Shown here piece after piece: positions 44,859 to 53,139 of a stretch of DNA of 64,000 bases; within the stretch, counting starts at the first letter, position 1, and each line of letters opens with the position of its first letter. The stretch is taken from the NCBI RefSeq assembly GCF_023715785.1, contig NZ_JAMBOX010000007.1, forward strand, positions 62,001 through 126,000, in the 5' to 3' direction. The stretch is from Neobacillus niacini. GTDB lineage: Bacteria; Bacillota; Bacilli; Bacillales; Cytobacillaceae. The notes under the pieces were generated by a model. It was not told the DNA's origin and made no database searches. It worked only from the letters and a program-made list of their open reading frames with translations. A program made the position numbers and the translations under genes.

Positions 44859-45290
44859 ATGAAACAAAGTTTACTGGACTCATCCATCGGTTATTTAATA
44901 AATAGAACCGCATTAAATTTAAATAATTTGTTAGCACGAAGAATAAAAGACTACAATATTACGCCTGAACAATTTGTGTTAATATCACGATTAATGGAGG
45001 AGGAAGGCATAAGTCAGAGGGAGCTTGCCATAAGATCCGAGAAAGATCCTCCTGGTATTACCAGAATGTTAGACAACATGCTGGCCAAAGGTTTAATAAC
45101 AAAGGAGCATAATGACAGACGTTCACTTTCCATTTTTCTAACTGAAAAAGCTAGGACGATTTATTACGATCTTGAAAAAATTGAACAGCAAACAATGAAA
45201 GATATTGTTCAAGGGCTGACTGAAGAACAAATCCATTCTCTTAAGATAATGTTGACACAAATAAAAGGAAACATTGGTGGATTAGAATAA
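44859..45290 (+). CDS. MarR family regulator of the ring-cleavage operon
   Basis: 143 residues with the MarR winged helix: I-S-Q-R-E-L-A-I-R-S-E-K-D-P-P-G-I-T-R as the DNA-binding helices and the wing K-E-H-N-D-R-R-S. It has helical dimerisation ends and no cysteine pair for redox sensing. GGAGAAA precedes the ATG. It is divergent from the five-gene dioxygenase-BKACE operon, across an inverted repeat, so it is most likely a repressor released by an aromatic substrate or intermediate, as for other catabolic MarR proteins. Confidence 0.9.
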   Translation: MKQSLLDSSIGYLINRTALNLNNLLARRIKDYNITPEQFVLISRLMEEEGISQRELAIRSEKDPPGITRMLDNMLAKGLITKEHNDRRSLSIFLTEKARTIYYDLEKIEQQTMKDIVQGLTEEQIHSLKIMLTQIKGNIGGLE

Positions 45291-45312
45291 GGAAATGCAT
45301 GGCTAACTCAAA

Positions 45313-45350
45313 GAAACAGGCGTTTCTACCATTGTAGAAATGCCTGTTTC
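45313..45350. terminator. Bidirectional terminator
   Basis: GAAACAGGCGTTTCTAC pairs with GTAGAAATGCCTGTTTC (one mismatch), between the convergent MarR and Gly/His/Tyr-rich genes. Confidence 0.7.
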
Positions 45351-45396
45351 GCAGATACGTCTTTTCATATTAGTTGTACGTTTTAATCAGCAAATC

Positions 45397-45636
45397 TTAG
45401 TATGGGTAGTAGTGGTGGTGGTATGGGTAGTAATGATGGTAATACGGATAGTAGTGATGGTAATGCGGATAGCCATAACCAAACCCTGGACCTCCGAATC
45501 CGAGACCTGGCCCAAAACCAAAACCTGAACCTGGTCCACCTAAACCAAGACCCGGAGAGAAACCAAAACCTGAGCCTGGTCCACCTAAACCAATCCTGTC
45601 TTCCATTATATAAGGGGTATAATAATTAGGGATCAT
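45397..45636 (-). CDS. Gly/Pro/Tyr/His-rich repetitive protein, spore-coat-like
   Basis: 79 residues of low complexity. After a start M-I-P-N-Y-Y-T-P-Y come about three imperfect copies of G-L-G-G-P-G-S-G-F-G-F-(S/G)-P (residues 17-54), then a tail of H-Y-Y-P-Y-H-H units. A strong AGAGGAGG ribosome site lies ahead of the ATG. No signal peptide. Tyr/His/Gly-rich low-complexity proteins of this size are typical of Bacillus spore coat and crust. Repeat copy number probably varies between strains. The assignment is from composition only. Confidence 0.6.
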   Translation of the reverse strand: MIPNYYTPYIMEDRIGLGGPGSGFGFSPGLGLGGPGSGFGFGPGLGFGGPGFGYGYPHYHHYYPYYHHYYPYHHHYYPY

Positions 45637-45669
45637 GTTCTTCCTCCTCTTTTCTTTTTACAGTAAAGT

Positions 45670-45915
45670 TTATGTATTTTTGGGTAAAAGTTCTTGGGTA
45701 TATGCCCTATTTGATATGAATTTTTCATACAATCGTCTAATTAGGCAGCTGCCTGTTATGTTATTTTTATTCAAAAAAAATGACCCACAATCTAGCAGCT
45801 TCTCAAACAATTCAACGTCCCTTTTAGAATTGTCTATCCCGTGGCAAATAACAACGCCTATTTTTGCATGCGGGAATAAGGTCCAAACTTCATCTTTAAT
45901 GATAAATTTAGTCAT
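45670..45915 (-). pseudogene. Truncated B3/B4 tRNA-binding domain protein
   Basis: From ATG 45915 (GGAGAG upstream) the first 25-30 residues (F-I-I-K-D-E-V-W-T-L-F-P-H-A-K-I-G-V-V) match the start of B3/B4 domain proteins, which resemble the editing domain of PheRS beta. After G-I-D-N-S-K-R-D the sequence loses the family pattern and ends by residue 81, whereas family members have about 220. It is an N-terminal remnant. Confidence 0.5.
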
Positions 45916-46033
45916 AAAGGCTCTCTCCATTTCTATCCTTCTTATCACAACACGATAAATTTCATCCTATACCATTTCAAGTATTATTAAACCAATGCTC
46001 AAACACCCTTTTTATTTTTGCAGGGTTCTTCAT

Positions 46034-46222
46034 TCAATAGATTTCTTTTATAAAAATAAAATACTTCATCAGTTCCTTTTCACCGATTGATATCCGATTC
46101 GCTAAATCATCGGTCCTAAAAACAAACTCTTTAACCCCAATAAATTCAGATTCACTAATTAAGAAAAACTGAGTCCCTTTTTTATAGCCATTAAATTGAC
46201 GTTTAAGTTTATATACCTTCAT
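46034..46222 (-). CDS. Hypothetical protein, 62 aa
   Basis: A soluble 62-residue protein: basic N-terminus (M-K-V-Y-K-L-K-R-Q-F) and aromatic residues throughout (F-F-L-I-S-E-S-E-F). The pattern suggests a small beta-barrel or SH3-like fold. GAGGG precedes the ATG. No membrane helix and no family recognised. It lies alone between a B3/B4 remnant and a terminator. Confidence 0.5.
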   Translation of the reverse strand: MKVYKLKRQFNGYKKGTQFFLISESEFIGVKEFVFRTDDLANRISIGEKELMKYFIFIKEIY

Positions 46223-46270
46223 TCCATACCCTCTTGTGAATAAATATAGTAAATATTTAAACTATACCAC

Positions 46271-46314
46271 AAAAAGCCAGGCACCACTCCAATAAGGCGG
46301 TGCCTGGCTTTTTT
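46271..46314 (-). terminator. Strong hairpin terminator
   Basis: AAAAAGCCAGGCACC pairs exactly with GGTGCCTGGCTTTTT (15 bp). It is downstream of the small minus-strand gene at 46471-46590. Confidence 0.7.
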
Positions 46315-46470
46315 CTGATGGGTTGCCAAAAGATAATCTCAGAACATAACCTCTGAGCTTCAGATTGAATACTTCCACAGTTGCGCCAATTTTAATGGAT
46401 TTTCTTTTATCTTATTCTAATCTTTCATATTTTCCTTCATACATCAAACCTTTTAAAAAGACTACGTGGT

Positions 46471-46590
46471 CTATTGTGTCCTGCGTTTTCTAATTAACCA
46501 CATTATTCCAAATATTAAAACTGCTATAATTAACGGGTAAAAAGCGCCAAGATTAAATAAACTGTGTAATAATCCTTTAAGAAAAGTCAT
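46471..46590 (-). CDS. Small membrane peptide, 39 aa
   Basis: 39 residues from ATG 46590, preceded by AAAAAGGGG: a short amphipathic start (F-L-K-G-L-L-H-S-L-F), one hydrophobic helix (about 20-33, L-I-I-A-V-L-I-F-G-I-M-W) and a basic R-K-R-R tail. A strong terminator follows about 160 nt downstream. The design is like small membrane regulators or type I toxins, but no antisense partner was seen. Family unknown. Confidence 0.45.
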   Translation of the reverse strand: MTFLKGLLHSLFNLGAFYPLIIAVLIFGIMWLIRKRRTQ

Positions 46591-47035
46591 AATGATCTAC
46601 CCCTTTTTAAAAATAATGTTTTTCTGAAAAATTATGCTCCTTATTTTCAAAGTAATTCTACCAACCAAAAGTCACATAATATAGTGAATAACGTTTAAAA
46701 AAAGTCACATTTATAATCGACACTTTTCATGTAAAAGAGTTGTTATAGAGTGAATGATTTATAGATAATTACCTGTTACGGTTGGGATCCACACATTTAT
46801 GTCTCAACCTTTTTCATATTTATCGAGGTTTCTTTCGTCACACCTTATAAAAAATATCCGTATTTTTATTTTTCACTTGCTTCTCATGTTACGTTAGGTT
46901 TTGTCCGAGAAATTTCTGGTAAAGAAGTTAATGAGGATGCATGGCTATTTCACTCCCCCTTCTCATCCGAAGAGGAAGAATGGCTTGCTCGTGCATTAGG
47001 TTTTTACTTGGAGAAAAAAGGAGTGAAATTAAATA
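46591..47035. other. Intergenic stretch with the 3' end of a decayed gene
   Basis: 46591-46800 shows no gene. From about 46890 to 47072 the plus strand has a coding-like frame, G-F-V-R-E-I-S-G-K-E-V-N-E-D-A-W, then W-L-A-R-A-L-G-F-Y-L-E-K-K-G-V-K, ending just inside the following ABC gene. It has no start and is a remnant of an unrecognised gene formerly coupled to the transporter. Confidence 0.4.
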
Positions 47036-47769
47036 ATGGAAACGAAACAACAGAACCTTCCTAAAGCAGACCACATTCGTACGTTCTGGCACTTACTTAG
47101 ACAATCAAAGCCACCCGTCACAATTTTTGTCGTGGCGGTTATTCTGAGCCTCCTTGAAACAGGTGCCGGTTTAATTGTCCCGCTTTTTACAAAATCATTA
47201 GTCAACCAACTCTCAGAATCTGCGTTAGAAATATCTGTCATCCTTTTATTAGCGGCTGCTTTTATCGTGCAAACGGTATCTTCGGGATTTTCCTATTATT
47301 TAATGACTTATCTCGGTGAATATGTCATCGCTTCGATTAGAAAAAGACTTTGGGGACAAATTCTCCATCTGTCTCTCCCTTATTTTGACCAGCATCAGTC
47401 CGGAGATACGATGAGCCGGATAACCCAGGATACAACACAATCAAAACGTTAAAAAAACAGCATTTAATCACATTTATCACAGGGTTGATCTCCATCATCG
47501 GCTCTATCGTGATTCTCCTGTTCATTGATTGGAAAATGACCTTGATTATGCTAATCGCCGTGCCGCTTGCGATAGCGGTCATTATGCCGCTAGGACAAAA
47601 AATGTATAAAATCTCAAAATTAACCCAGGATGAAATGGCGAGATTTTCAGCCAATTTAGGAAGAGTTTTGGCAGACATTCGTCTAGTGAAGGCTTATCAT
47701 TCCGAGAGCCTAGAAAGAAGTAAAGGAAATAAGGGCATTGACAATCTGTTCCTGTGGACTGATCCTTGA
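47036..47769 (+). pseudogene. BmrA-like multidrug ABC exporter, frameshifted and truncated
   Basis: The first 135 residues (four membrane segments; D-Q-H-Q-S-G-D-T-M-S-R-I-T-Q-D-T) match the membrane domain of BmrA-type half-transporters. A one-base deletion near 47430 shifts the frame. The continuation (I-K-T-L-K-K-Q-H-L-I-T, then I-I-G-S-I-V-I-L-L and D-I-R-L-V-K-A-Y) is read in the next frame until about 47730. The whole nucleotide-binding domain is missing, so it is non-functional. Confidence 0.8.
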
Positions 47770-47877
47770 ATTTGACATATAAACGGCTCAGGTTAAAACT
47801 CATAAATACTTAAAATAGATTGTTCTTTTTTTCCATGGGCAGACGCCCCTTTTTTGCCGATTTTAGGACGTCCATGT

Positions 47878-48372
47878 TTAAATCAGTTTTGCCATTTTTG
47901 ATTGATCTTCGCTCTCCATCATTACTTCCGTCACTTTGACATTAGAGGGCAGCAATGGATGGTTTCGAATCACTTCCGCATTCGTTTGCTTACTATTGGC
48001 TGAAGTTTTGCCACCCTCCAGCCATTCTCGTATGCTGGTATTTTGATATTCGGGCTTGCAATTTTTAAACAGATAATCCAATGTTTGAATTTTCTCTTGT
48101 AATTCTTGATTAGCATACATTTTTTTTAGCGTCTCTTTTACATTCTTTTGATCAACTTCTGGAGCGGCAACAAAAATTTCTTCGACATTGTCCCGATTAA
48201 CAGCAAGGATGATGTCCCGCATGAGATCACCAAAGGGTTCAATCACTGCTCCATAGGTTTGCATGACTAAGATATGATCCGGTGTAAGGCCGCTCATTTG
48301 GTTTAGAATCCGTTCCGGTCCTTGCTCCAATCCCATCACAAACAGCACTTTTTTCTTTTCGTCGGTATTCAT
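47878..48372 (-). CDS. YbcF-like beta-carbonic-anhydrase-fold protein without zinc ligands
   Basis: 164 residues from ATG 48372 (GGGGTG 6 nt upstream). The core L-V-M-Q-T-Y-G-A-V-I-E-P-F and I-L-A-V-N-R-D-N-V-E-E-I-F-V-A-A aligns in pattern with the V-x-R-N-A-G and H-T-D-C-G strands of beta-carbonic anhydrases. The Cys-x-Asp-x-Arg and His-x-x-Cys zinc ligands are absent; the only Cys is in a late N-C-K segment. In Bacillus subtilis the equivalent ybcF lies in the ybcC operon. It is therefore probably a regulatory or structural partner of DabAB rather than a working anhydrase. Confidence 0.65.
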   Translation of the reverse strand: MNTDEKKKVLFVMGLEQGPERILNQMSGLTPDHILVMQTYGAVIEPFGDLMRDIILAVNRDNVEEIFVAAPEVDQKNVKETLKKMYANQELQEKIQTLDYLFKNCKPEYQNTSIREWLEGGKTSANSKQTNAEVIRNHPLLPSNVKVTEVMMESEDQSKMAKLI

Positions 48373-48410
48373 TACTTTCACCCCATTATCAATTAAATCC
48401 GTTCAAATCC

Positions 48411-48782
48411 TCATCCATTGGATAGTTTTTTCTCTAAGTCCCCTGAAAGTTTAAAGACCATGACCCGTTCACCGGTTTGGGTGCTGATGTCGGTATAAAA
48501 ACTGGTTACCTCTTGGTCAGTTATCGAAAAAATAATCTGCTTTAAATCTTCTTGACCTGACTCCACTAGGCTGTTTCGTGTCATTTTTATTGATAATAAT
48601 CCCTCTTTGTCCTTACATAAGGCATATTCAGCAGGGGTTAGTATTCCATTCAGTGTCACAATCACCATATCCCGTAAAATATTCGTTTTCACAGCAATGG
48701 AACCGCGGCCAAGATAACTTTTCTCCCATTGCGTTAAGGCTTTACTAATTTCGGCTTCAATCGATCCTTTTGACTTCTCCAT
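48411..48782 (-). CDS. DUF2294 protein (YbcI-like)
   Basis: 123 residues with the DUF2294 pattern: I-S-K-A-L-T-Q-W-E-K-S-Y-L-G-R-G near the start, L-N-G-I-L-T-P-A-E-Y-A-L in the middle, and F-Y-T-D-I-S-T-Q-T-G-E-R-V-M-V-F-K-L near the end. The function of the family is not established, but it is regularly encoded beside DabA/DabB in Bacilli (ybcI). Cytosolic. It lies between DabA and the YbcF-like gene, all leftward, so all four are probably one operon. Confidence 0.8.
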   Translation of the reverse strand: MEKSKGSIEAEISKALTQWEKSYLGRGSIAVKTNILRDMVIVTLNGILTPAEYALCKDKEGLLSIKMTRNSLVESGQEDLKQIIFSITDQEVTSFYTDISTQTGERVMVFKLSGDLEKKLSNG

Positions 48783-48865
48783 CTTGATTTCAACCCTTTT
48801 CTACTATATATATGGCTATATTATTTTAATCCAAAGTTAGTACTTTTCATATAAACCGAGGCGCA

Positions 48866-51478
48866 CTAAGACCAGCTTTTCCAGTTTCCTTCCGGATCAA
48901 TCGACGCAAGACGAAGCCAACCGTTTTGGACTTTTTGCCGAAAGGCCCGATCGTGATTCAACAATCTTTCCACATATTCCGTTGGTGCCTGGATGACCAC
49001 CAGCAGCCTTAATGGAGCATGATAGGCTTGTTGGTCCGATTGCATGACCGACTGCCATGGCAGCCCAGATAACAAATCACTGGCATTTCCCTGCATTACT
49101 CCAATTCCAGCGGTTACGGTCTGGGTGACTTTATTGCCGCTGCCATAATAATGGGGAGCCACGGTGGATGCGTAATATTGCAGGTTGATCCATTGACAAA
49201 CCGTTCCCGGACCAGCAATGATACCGGCAAGCAGTGAACCGTTTTTATCCTTTTTCCAGTTATAGTTATGGAGAAACACTCTTCCCTCCAGATTGCAGTC
49301 CTTGGTCAAGCTTCGTTCCCCGATGACAAACGCCGCATTACGTGCCAACCCCCATTCCGGACGCACTTCACTCCAGTCCTCTGAAAGCCGCTCGGCTTCC
49401 GCTTTAGGATGTTTGAAGGTATTTTTGAAATTCGGCAATTTCGAGATTCGCTCGGCATTTACCTCCTCACTCACCTTTGGCAGCACGGCTTGGATTTGTT
49501 TATAGGCTTGTTCAGCCTGCTCCGAAAGCTGTGGCAGATAAATCCAATTTAATTCATCCAGTGATGTAATATGTTCTGCGGCTGCAAAAACAGTATCTTT
49601 TGGAATCGAGATCCCTCTTTCATCCAGGGCCTGGCGTACATGGGAAAGATTGCACAATTCCGCCAGCACCCGCGCATTAAAAGCGCTCGAAGCCCCGCCA
49701 CATGCCCCGCAATCGAGCGAAGCGGCATATGGATTATTCACGCTGCGGCTCCCATGTCCGCATATCACCACGAATGGAGCGAAATGATCGGTGAGCCCCA
49801 TCATTTTTAAAGCCTGCTCCGCATATTGCACTTTCTCTCCCTCTGTAAAACCGACCGGTAACTCCGTGCTTGTGTGTTCCATTCGGTCAAGCGTTAATTT
49901 CACATCGGGTTTCTTGATCCATGACTCAAGTATTTTCCTAAAAGTGCTGCCAGTACTCCTTGGTAAAAAGGTTCGCGCCAAAGTCTGTATACTGAGCCAC
50001 GGTCCGCTCACCTCTGGCAGTAATAAGCTGGCAGGCAGGTTGTGTTTCATCTGTTTGAATGTACCTGAAAGTGATTGGACTGCCTCTGTACGCTCATGAA
50101 ACGCTTGGTATTGCGATTCAGGCAAATATTCTCTTACCTTAAATTGCGGTTTTGAGATGATTGGCAAGGATGGATGGCTATGAGGGTGATCCAGTTTGCA
50201 GGTTTCAATGTCCAAATTGAAAAATCCAGCTGTACCAAAGGTTTCAAAACCATCTATCTGTTCCAGTTTGCGGCGGAAAGGCTCTGACCGCACATCGATA
50301 CAAAAAACGAATTGGGCCATTAAAGCTTTCTTTTGCACAGAGGTCCTCTGCTTCGTCGAAACGAATTTTTCTTTTAACTGGTTTTCATACGTCTTTTCCC
50401 AAGCTTCCAGCCAAAGTCTATTTCGAGTAATTTTATCGAACTGCCAAGCAAGGTTCAAACGTGCCCCCTGTTCCGCAGCGGGTAATCGGTACCACTGATT
50501 GATGGATAAGTTCCCCCAATGGAGCCAGGCAGAAATGAGCGTTTCCAGTTGCACTTCTCCTTCCGTCCCCTGCTCGGGCAAAGGAAGATAAGGCTTCAAG
50601 AATACCAGCTCCATTGAAATTCGTACAGCTAAATAATCAGTAAGCAAGGAACGTTCTTGTATATTTTGCTGCGAACGCCATTGCATCATTCCCGCCCATC
50701 CTGGCAGGGCAAGCAAATGGGCTTCAAGATATTCTTGCCTCTCTGAATAAGCAATACCTAATTGGGATAATGCCTCTGTTAAGGCCCTGTCCGCTTCTTT
50801 GGGCAGATTCTTTATCTGGCTGCGTTTCTTTTTCGTTAAGGCAGGGTCTAAGGTGGCCATTTGCTGCCATGCGGAATAAAAACCTTCCTCGCGGATTGGC
50901 ATCGGCCAGACAGCCTGGGACTCATCCAGGAACAATTTACACCATTTAATCATATGGCGATTCAGTTCGACTAACGCCCACTCGCCATCTATCGGTCCAA
51001 ACCGCTGACTGAGCGTTTTGACGGATGGTCTTGCCTTCAGATGAAACTTAAACCCTTTCAGTTTCTTTGCCAATCGTTTCACTTCAGGAAGTGCCGTCAG
51101 ATCATGAGCCGGCAGTTCCTGTGTAAGCGCCGCGCGGCAAAATGCCTCCGTTGCTGTACGCGGTAGACCGAAAGAGTGCCGCTCCAGCCATTGCTGCAGC
51201 CCTTCTTCTAAAAAATTTACATCAATTTCCCCTTGATTCCGTGCCATTTGCAGGATAGAATCATCAGGAAATAGCTCGAGATCAGATATATTCTTGAGCC
51301 GGCGCGCGATTTGTTCAAATGATTGCTGTTCCAAACCGGCCCAGGGGCTGCGTGCGGCAAACCTGCTGATCGGCCCAAGCGGTACAATGACTTCGCTAGC
51401 AGCTTTTACTACATCCTGAATCGAAAACTCGACAACTCGTTTTTCCCAATTTAATGTTTCAGCCAATGACGTTGTCAT
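48866..51478 (-). CDS. dabA: DabA inorganic carbon accumulation protein (DUF2309, YbcC)
   Basis: An 870-residue DabA. The beta-carbonic-anhydrase-like metal site is intact: Cys393 and Asp395 in F-C-I-D-V-R-S-E, His575 in I-C-G-H-G-S and Cys590 in L-D-C-G-A-C. The 15-residue His-to-Cys spacing is the same as in characterised DabA. With the membrane partner DabB it converts CO2 to bicarbonate, driven by an ion gradient, at the inner face of the membrane. The gene overlaps dabB by 4 nt (ATGA), so translation is coupled. Length is normal for the Bacillus form. Confidence 0.95.
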   Translation of the reverse strand: MTTSLAETLNWEKRVVEFSIQDVVKAASEVIVPLGPISRFAARSPWAGLEQQSFEQIARRLKNISDLELFPDDSILQMARNQGEIDVNFLEEGLQQWLERHSFGLPRTATEAFCRAALTQELPAHDLTALPEVKRLAKKLKGFKFHLKARPSVKTLSQRFGPIDGEWALVELNRHMIKWCKLFLDESQAVWPMPIREEGFYSAWQQMATLDPALTKKKRSQIKNLPKEADRALTEALSQLGIAYSERQEYLEAHLLALPGWAGMMQWRSQQNIQERSLLTDYLAVRISMELVFLKPYLPLPEQGTEGEVQLETLISAWLHWGNLSINQWYRLPAAEQGARLNLAWQFDKITRNRLWLEAWEKTYENQLKEKFVSTKQRTSVQKKALMAQFVFCIDVRSEPFRRKLEQIDGFETFGTAGFFNLDIETCKLDHPHSHPSLPIISKPQFKVREYLPESQYQAFHERTEAVQSLSGTFKQMKHNLPASLLLPEVSGPWLSIQTLARTFLPRSTGSTFRKILESWIKKPDVKLTLDRMEHTSTELPVGFTEGEKVQYAEQALKMMGLTDHFAPFVVICGHGSRSVNNPYAASLDCGACGGASSAFNARVLAELCNLSHVRQALDERGISIPKDTVFAAAEHITSLDELNWIYLPQLSEQAEQAYKQIQAVLPKVSEEVNAERISKLPNFKNTFKHPKAEAERLSEDWSEVRPEWGLARNAAFVIGERSLTKDCNLEGRVFLHNYNWKKDKNGSLLAGIIAGPGTVCQWINLQYYASTVAPHYYGSGNKVTQTVTAGIGVMQGNASDLLSGLPWQSVMQSDQQAYHAPLRLLVVIQAPTEYVERLLNHDRAFRQKVQNGWLRLASIDPEGNWKSWS

Positions 51479-53010
51479 CTAAAATACCCCCTGTCAGAAA
51501 AGGATTTTGCCAAATAGGTTGGGTGGCTTTCCACTACCTCTTTGTGCGGCTCACCCAAATGCACCAGCCAAAGATAAATGATGGTAAATGCCTTTGAGGA
51601 GCGATTGTTTGCTAACCATAAACCAAAAGCACTGCCTCCCAGCAAAATAAACAATACCAAGATGGTGGCAGGTGCGGGAGGCTGCATCCCAGACATGATT
51701 GTTTCATGCAGCAGCTTCTCTAAGGCCATGTGGATGAATTTGAACATCAAAATGGCTGCGGCAAGGGTGATAAATCCTGCCAACCGGCCAATCCGGCCGT
51801 TTCCAAAAGCAACCAGTCCGGACCAACCTATTATCACGGACCAGCCTAAAATGAGGGCGCTGATGATTTGATAACCCCCACCGCCAGAAGTCAGCCAATA
51901 GCCAATACCCGTCATGAAACCTAAAATCCCCCCAGTGATCCCCCACAAATAGGGAAACGTATGGTGCTTGAAGGAATGAGTTTTGCTGTGCTGGATGGCG
52001 GAACCAGCCTGCAGAAAGAGGCTCGCTTTAAACAGGCCGTGTAAAATCGCATGAATAATGGCGGCCAAATAAGCTCCCAATGCACACTGGATCAGCATGA
52101 ATCCCATTTGAGCGATAGTGGAGCCGACCAGCTGCCGTTTATAGTCGACATGGACAAGCATCATTCCGGTCCCCAACAATACTGAAAAACCAGACAAAAC
52201 GAGTAAAATCAGCTGTGCCGAATCACCACTAAAAAGCGGAGCGAATCGAGTAAACATAAGACCAGCGGCATTGACAATACCGGCATGCATGACAGCAGAA
52301 ACAGGCGTTGGCGCCACGACCGTGTCGAGCAGCCAGCGTTGGAAAGGAAACTGTGCTGCGGGAATCATCATCGCCACTATTAATAGGAGGTTGATACAGG
52401 TTACTTCCCATGGTGCAAGTTGCGCAAGATTATTTTTTTCAAGTACAAGTGATAGCTGCCATTGTCCTGTCGATTGTGTCATCCAAATGACAGCCAGAAG
52501 CAGGATAATCCAGCTGAGTAAGAATAGCCGACCAGCAAAGGCGGCTGCCTTTCTGGCCACATGCCACTGTTTATTTAATCGGATCAGCAACGTCAGTGCC
52601 AAAAGGGTGACTCCCCAGCTGGTCAACATTAGTCGAAGGTCATTGCTGAGCCAGGCAAGGGTGTCAGCAATTGTAGTGAGTGTGAGTAAAGTAAAATAGC
52701 TTCGGTAAAAACGATCGCCAAATAAGTACCGAACAGAAAAGCGCTGCACAATCAACCCAAGGGTCAAGACAAAAAAGGCCAGAAGCCAAGAAAGGGAGTC
52801 AAAACGCCAAGGTCCATACAACACCGATCCTTTGTTAGAGAGAAGCCCCCACAAGGCGACGATTGGAGATAATGATACGATACCGATGTGATAACGAATA
52901 TAGTATAAGGGAACCTTTTCCCATTGCAGGAAAATGGCGCTTACCATGGATAAGGCAAGAATGATGAAAAATACAGCTGGTAATGTGATTAACTCAAGAT
53001 AATGGGACAC
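51475..53010 (-). CDS. dabB: DabB membrane subunit (NuoL/MrpA-like)
   Basis: About 511 residues, 14 or so hydrophobic helices, with the proton-antiporter core of NuoL-like proteins: V-V-A-P-T-P-V-S-A-V-M-H-A-G, L-L-G-T-G-M-M-L-V-H-V-D-Y-K-R and A-I-I-H-A-I-L-H-G-L-F-K-A. This is the known partner of DabA (annotated NdhF or YbcA in Bacilli). GTG 53010 has GGGGAG at ideal distance; the ATG at 53028 overlaps that site and lacks one of its own. A hairpin with a T-run lies in the leader about 60 nt upstream. Confidence 0.93.
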   Translation of the reverse strand: MSHYLELITLPAVFFIILALSMVSAIFLQWEKVPLYYIRYHIGIVSLSPIVALWGLLSNKGSVLYGPWRFDSLSWLLAFFVLTLGLIVQRFSVRYLFGDRFYRSYFTLLTLTTIADTLAWLSNDLRLMLTSWGVTLLALTLLIRLNKQWHVARKAAAFAGRLFLLSWIILLLAVIWMTQSTGQWQLSLVLEKNNLAQLAPWEVTCINLLLIVAMMIPAAQFPFQRWLLDTVVAPTPVSAVMHAGIVNAAGLMFTRFAPLFSGDSAQLILLVLSGFSVLLGTGMMLVHVDYKRQLVGSTIAQMGFMLIQCALGAYLAAIIHAILHGLFKASLFLQAGSAIQHSKTHSFKHHTFPYLWGITGGILGFMTGIGYWLTSGGGGYQIISALILGWSVIIGWSGLVAFGNGRIGRLAGFITLAAAILMFKFIHMALEKLLHETIMSGMQPPAPATILVLFILLGGSAFGLWLANNRSSKAFTIIYLWLVHLGEPHKEVVESHPTYLAKSFSDRGYFR

Positions 53011-53071
53011 ACTCTCTCTCTCCCCCATAGATTTTAAGAATAGGAATCTATTTTAGTTTTTTAGAACAAAA

Positions 53072-53135
53072 AAACCGGCAAACTCTCAAGCTAATGGTCA
53101 TGTTAATACCATTAAACATTGAAGATTGCCGGTTT
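53072..53135 (-). terminator. Leader terminator/attenuator before dabB
   Basis: AAACCGGCAA (53072-53081) and TTGCCGGTTT (53126-53135) pair, with an inner AATGGT/ACCATT stem. On the minus strand the structure is followed by seven Ts, 44 bp before the dabB frame. No minus-strand gene lies upstream, so it may act as an attenuator in the dab leader. Confidence 0.6.
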
Positions 53136-53139
53136 ACCT

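Noticed and set aside
45420..45600. Repeated units considered as a CRISPR array
   Set aside because: The units are short codon-based repeats of a low-complexity protein with no equal repeats or unique spacers. No CRISPR array was found in the window.
45340..45629. Plus-strand frames opposite the Gly/His/Tyr-rich gene
   Set aside because: Their repeats (V-V-V-W-V and L-V-H-L-N-Q) are produced by the repeated codons of the minus-strand gene, which has the ribosome site.
48866..51478. dabA considered as an ordinary hypothetical DUF2309 protein or a broken gene
   Set aside because: All four metal-site residues are present with correct spacing and the length is complete, so it is called intact dabA.
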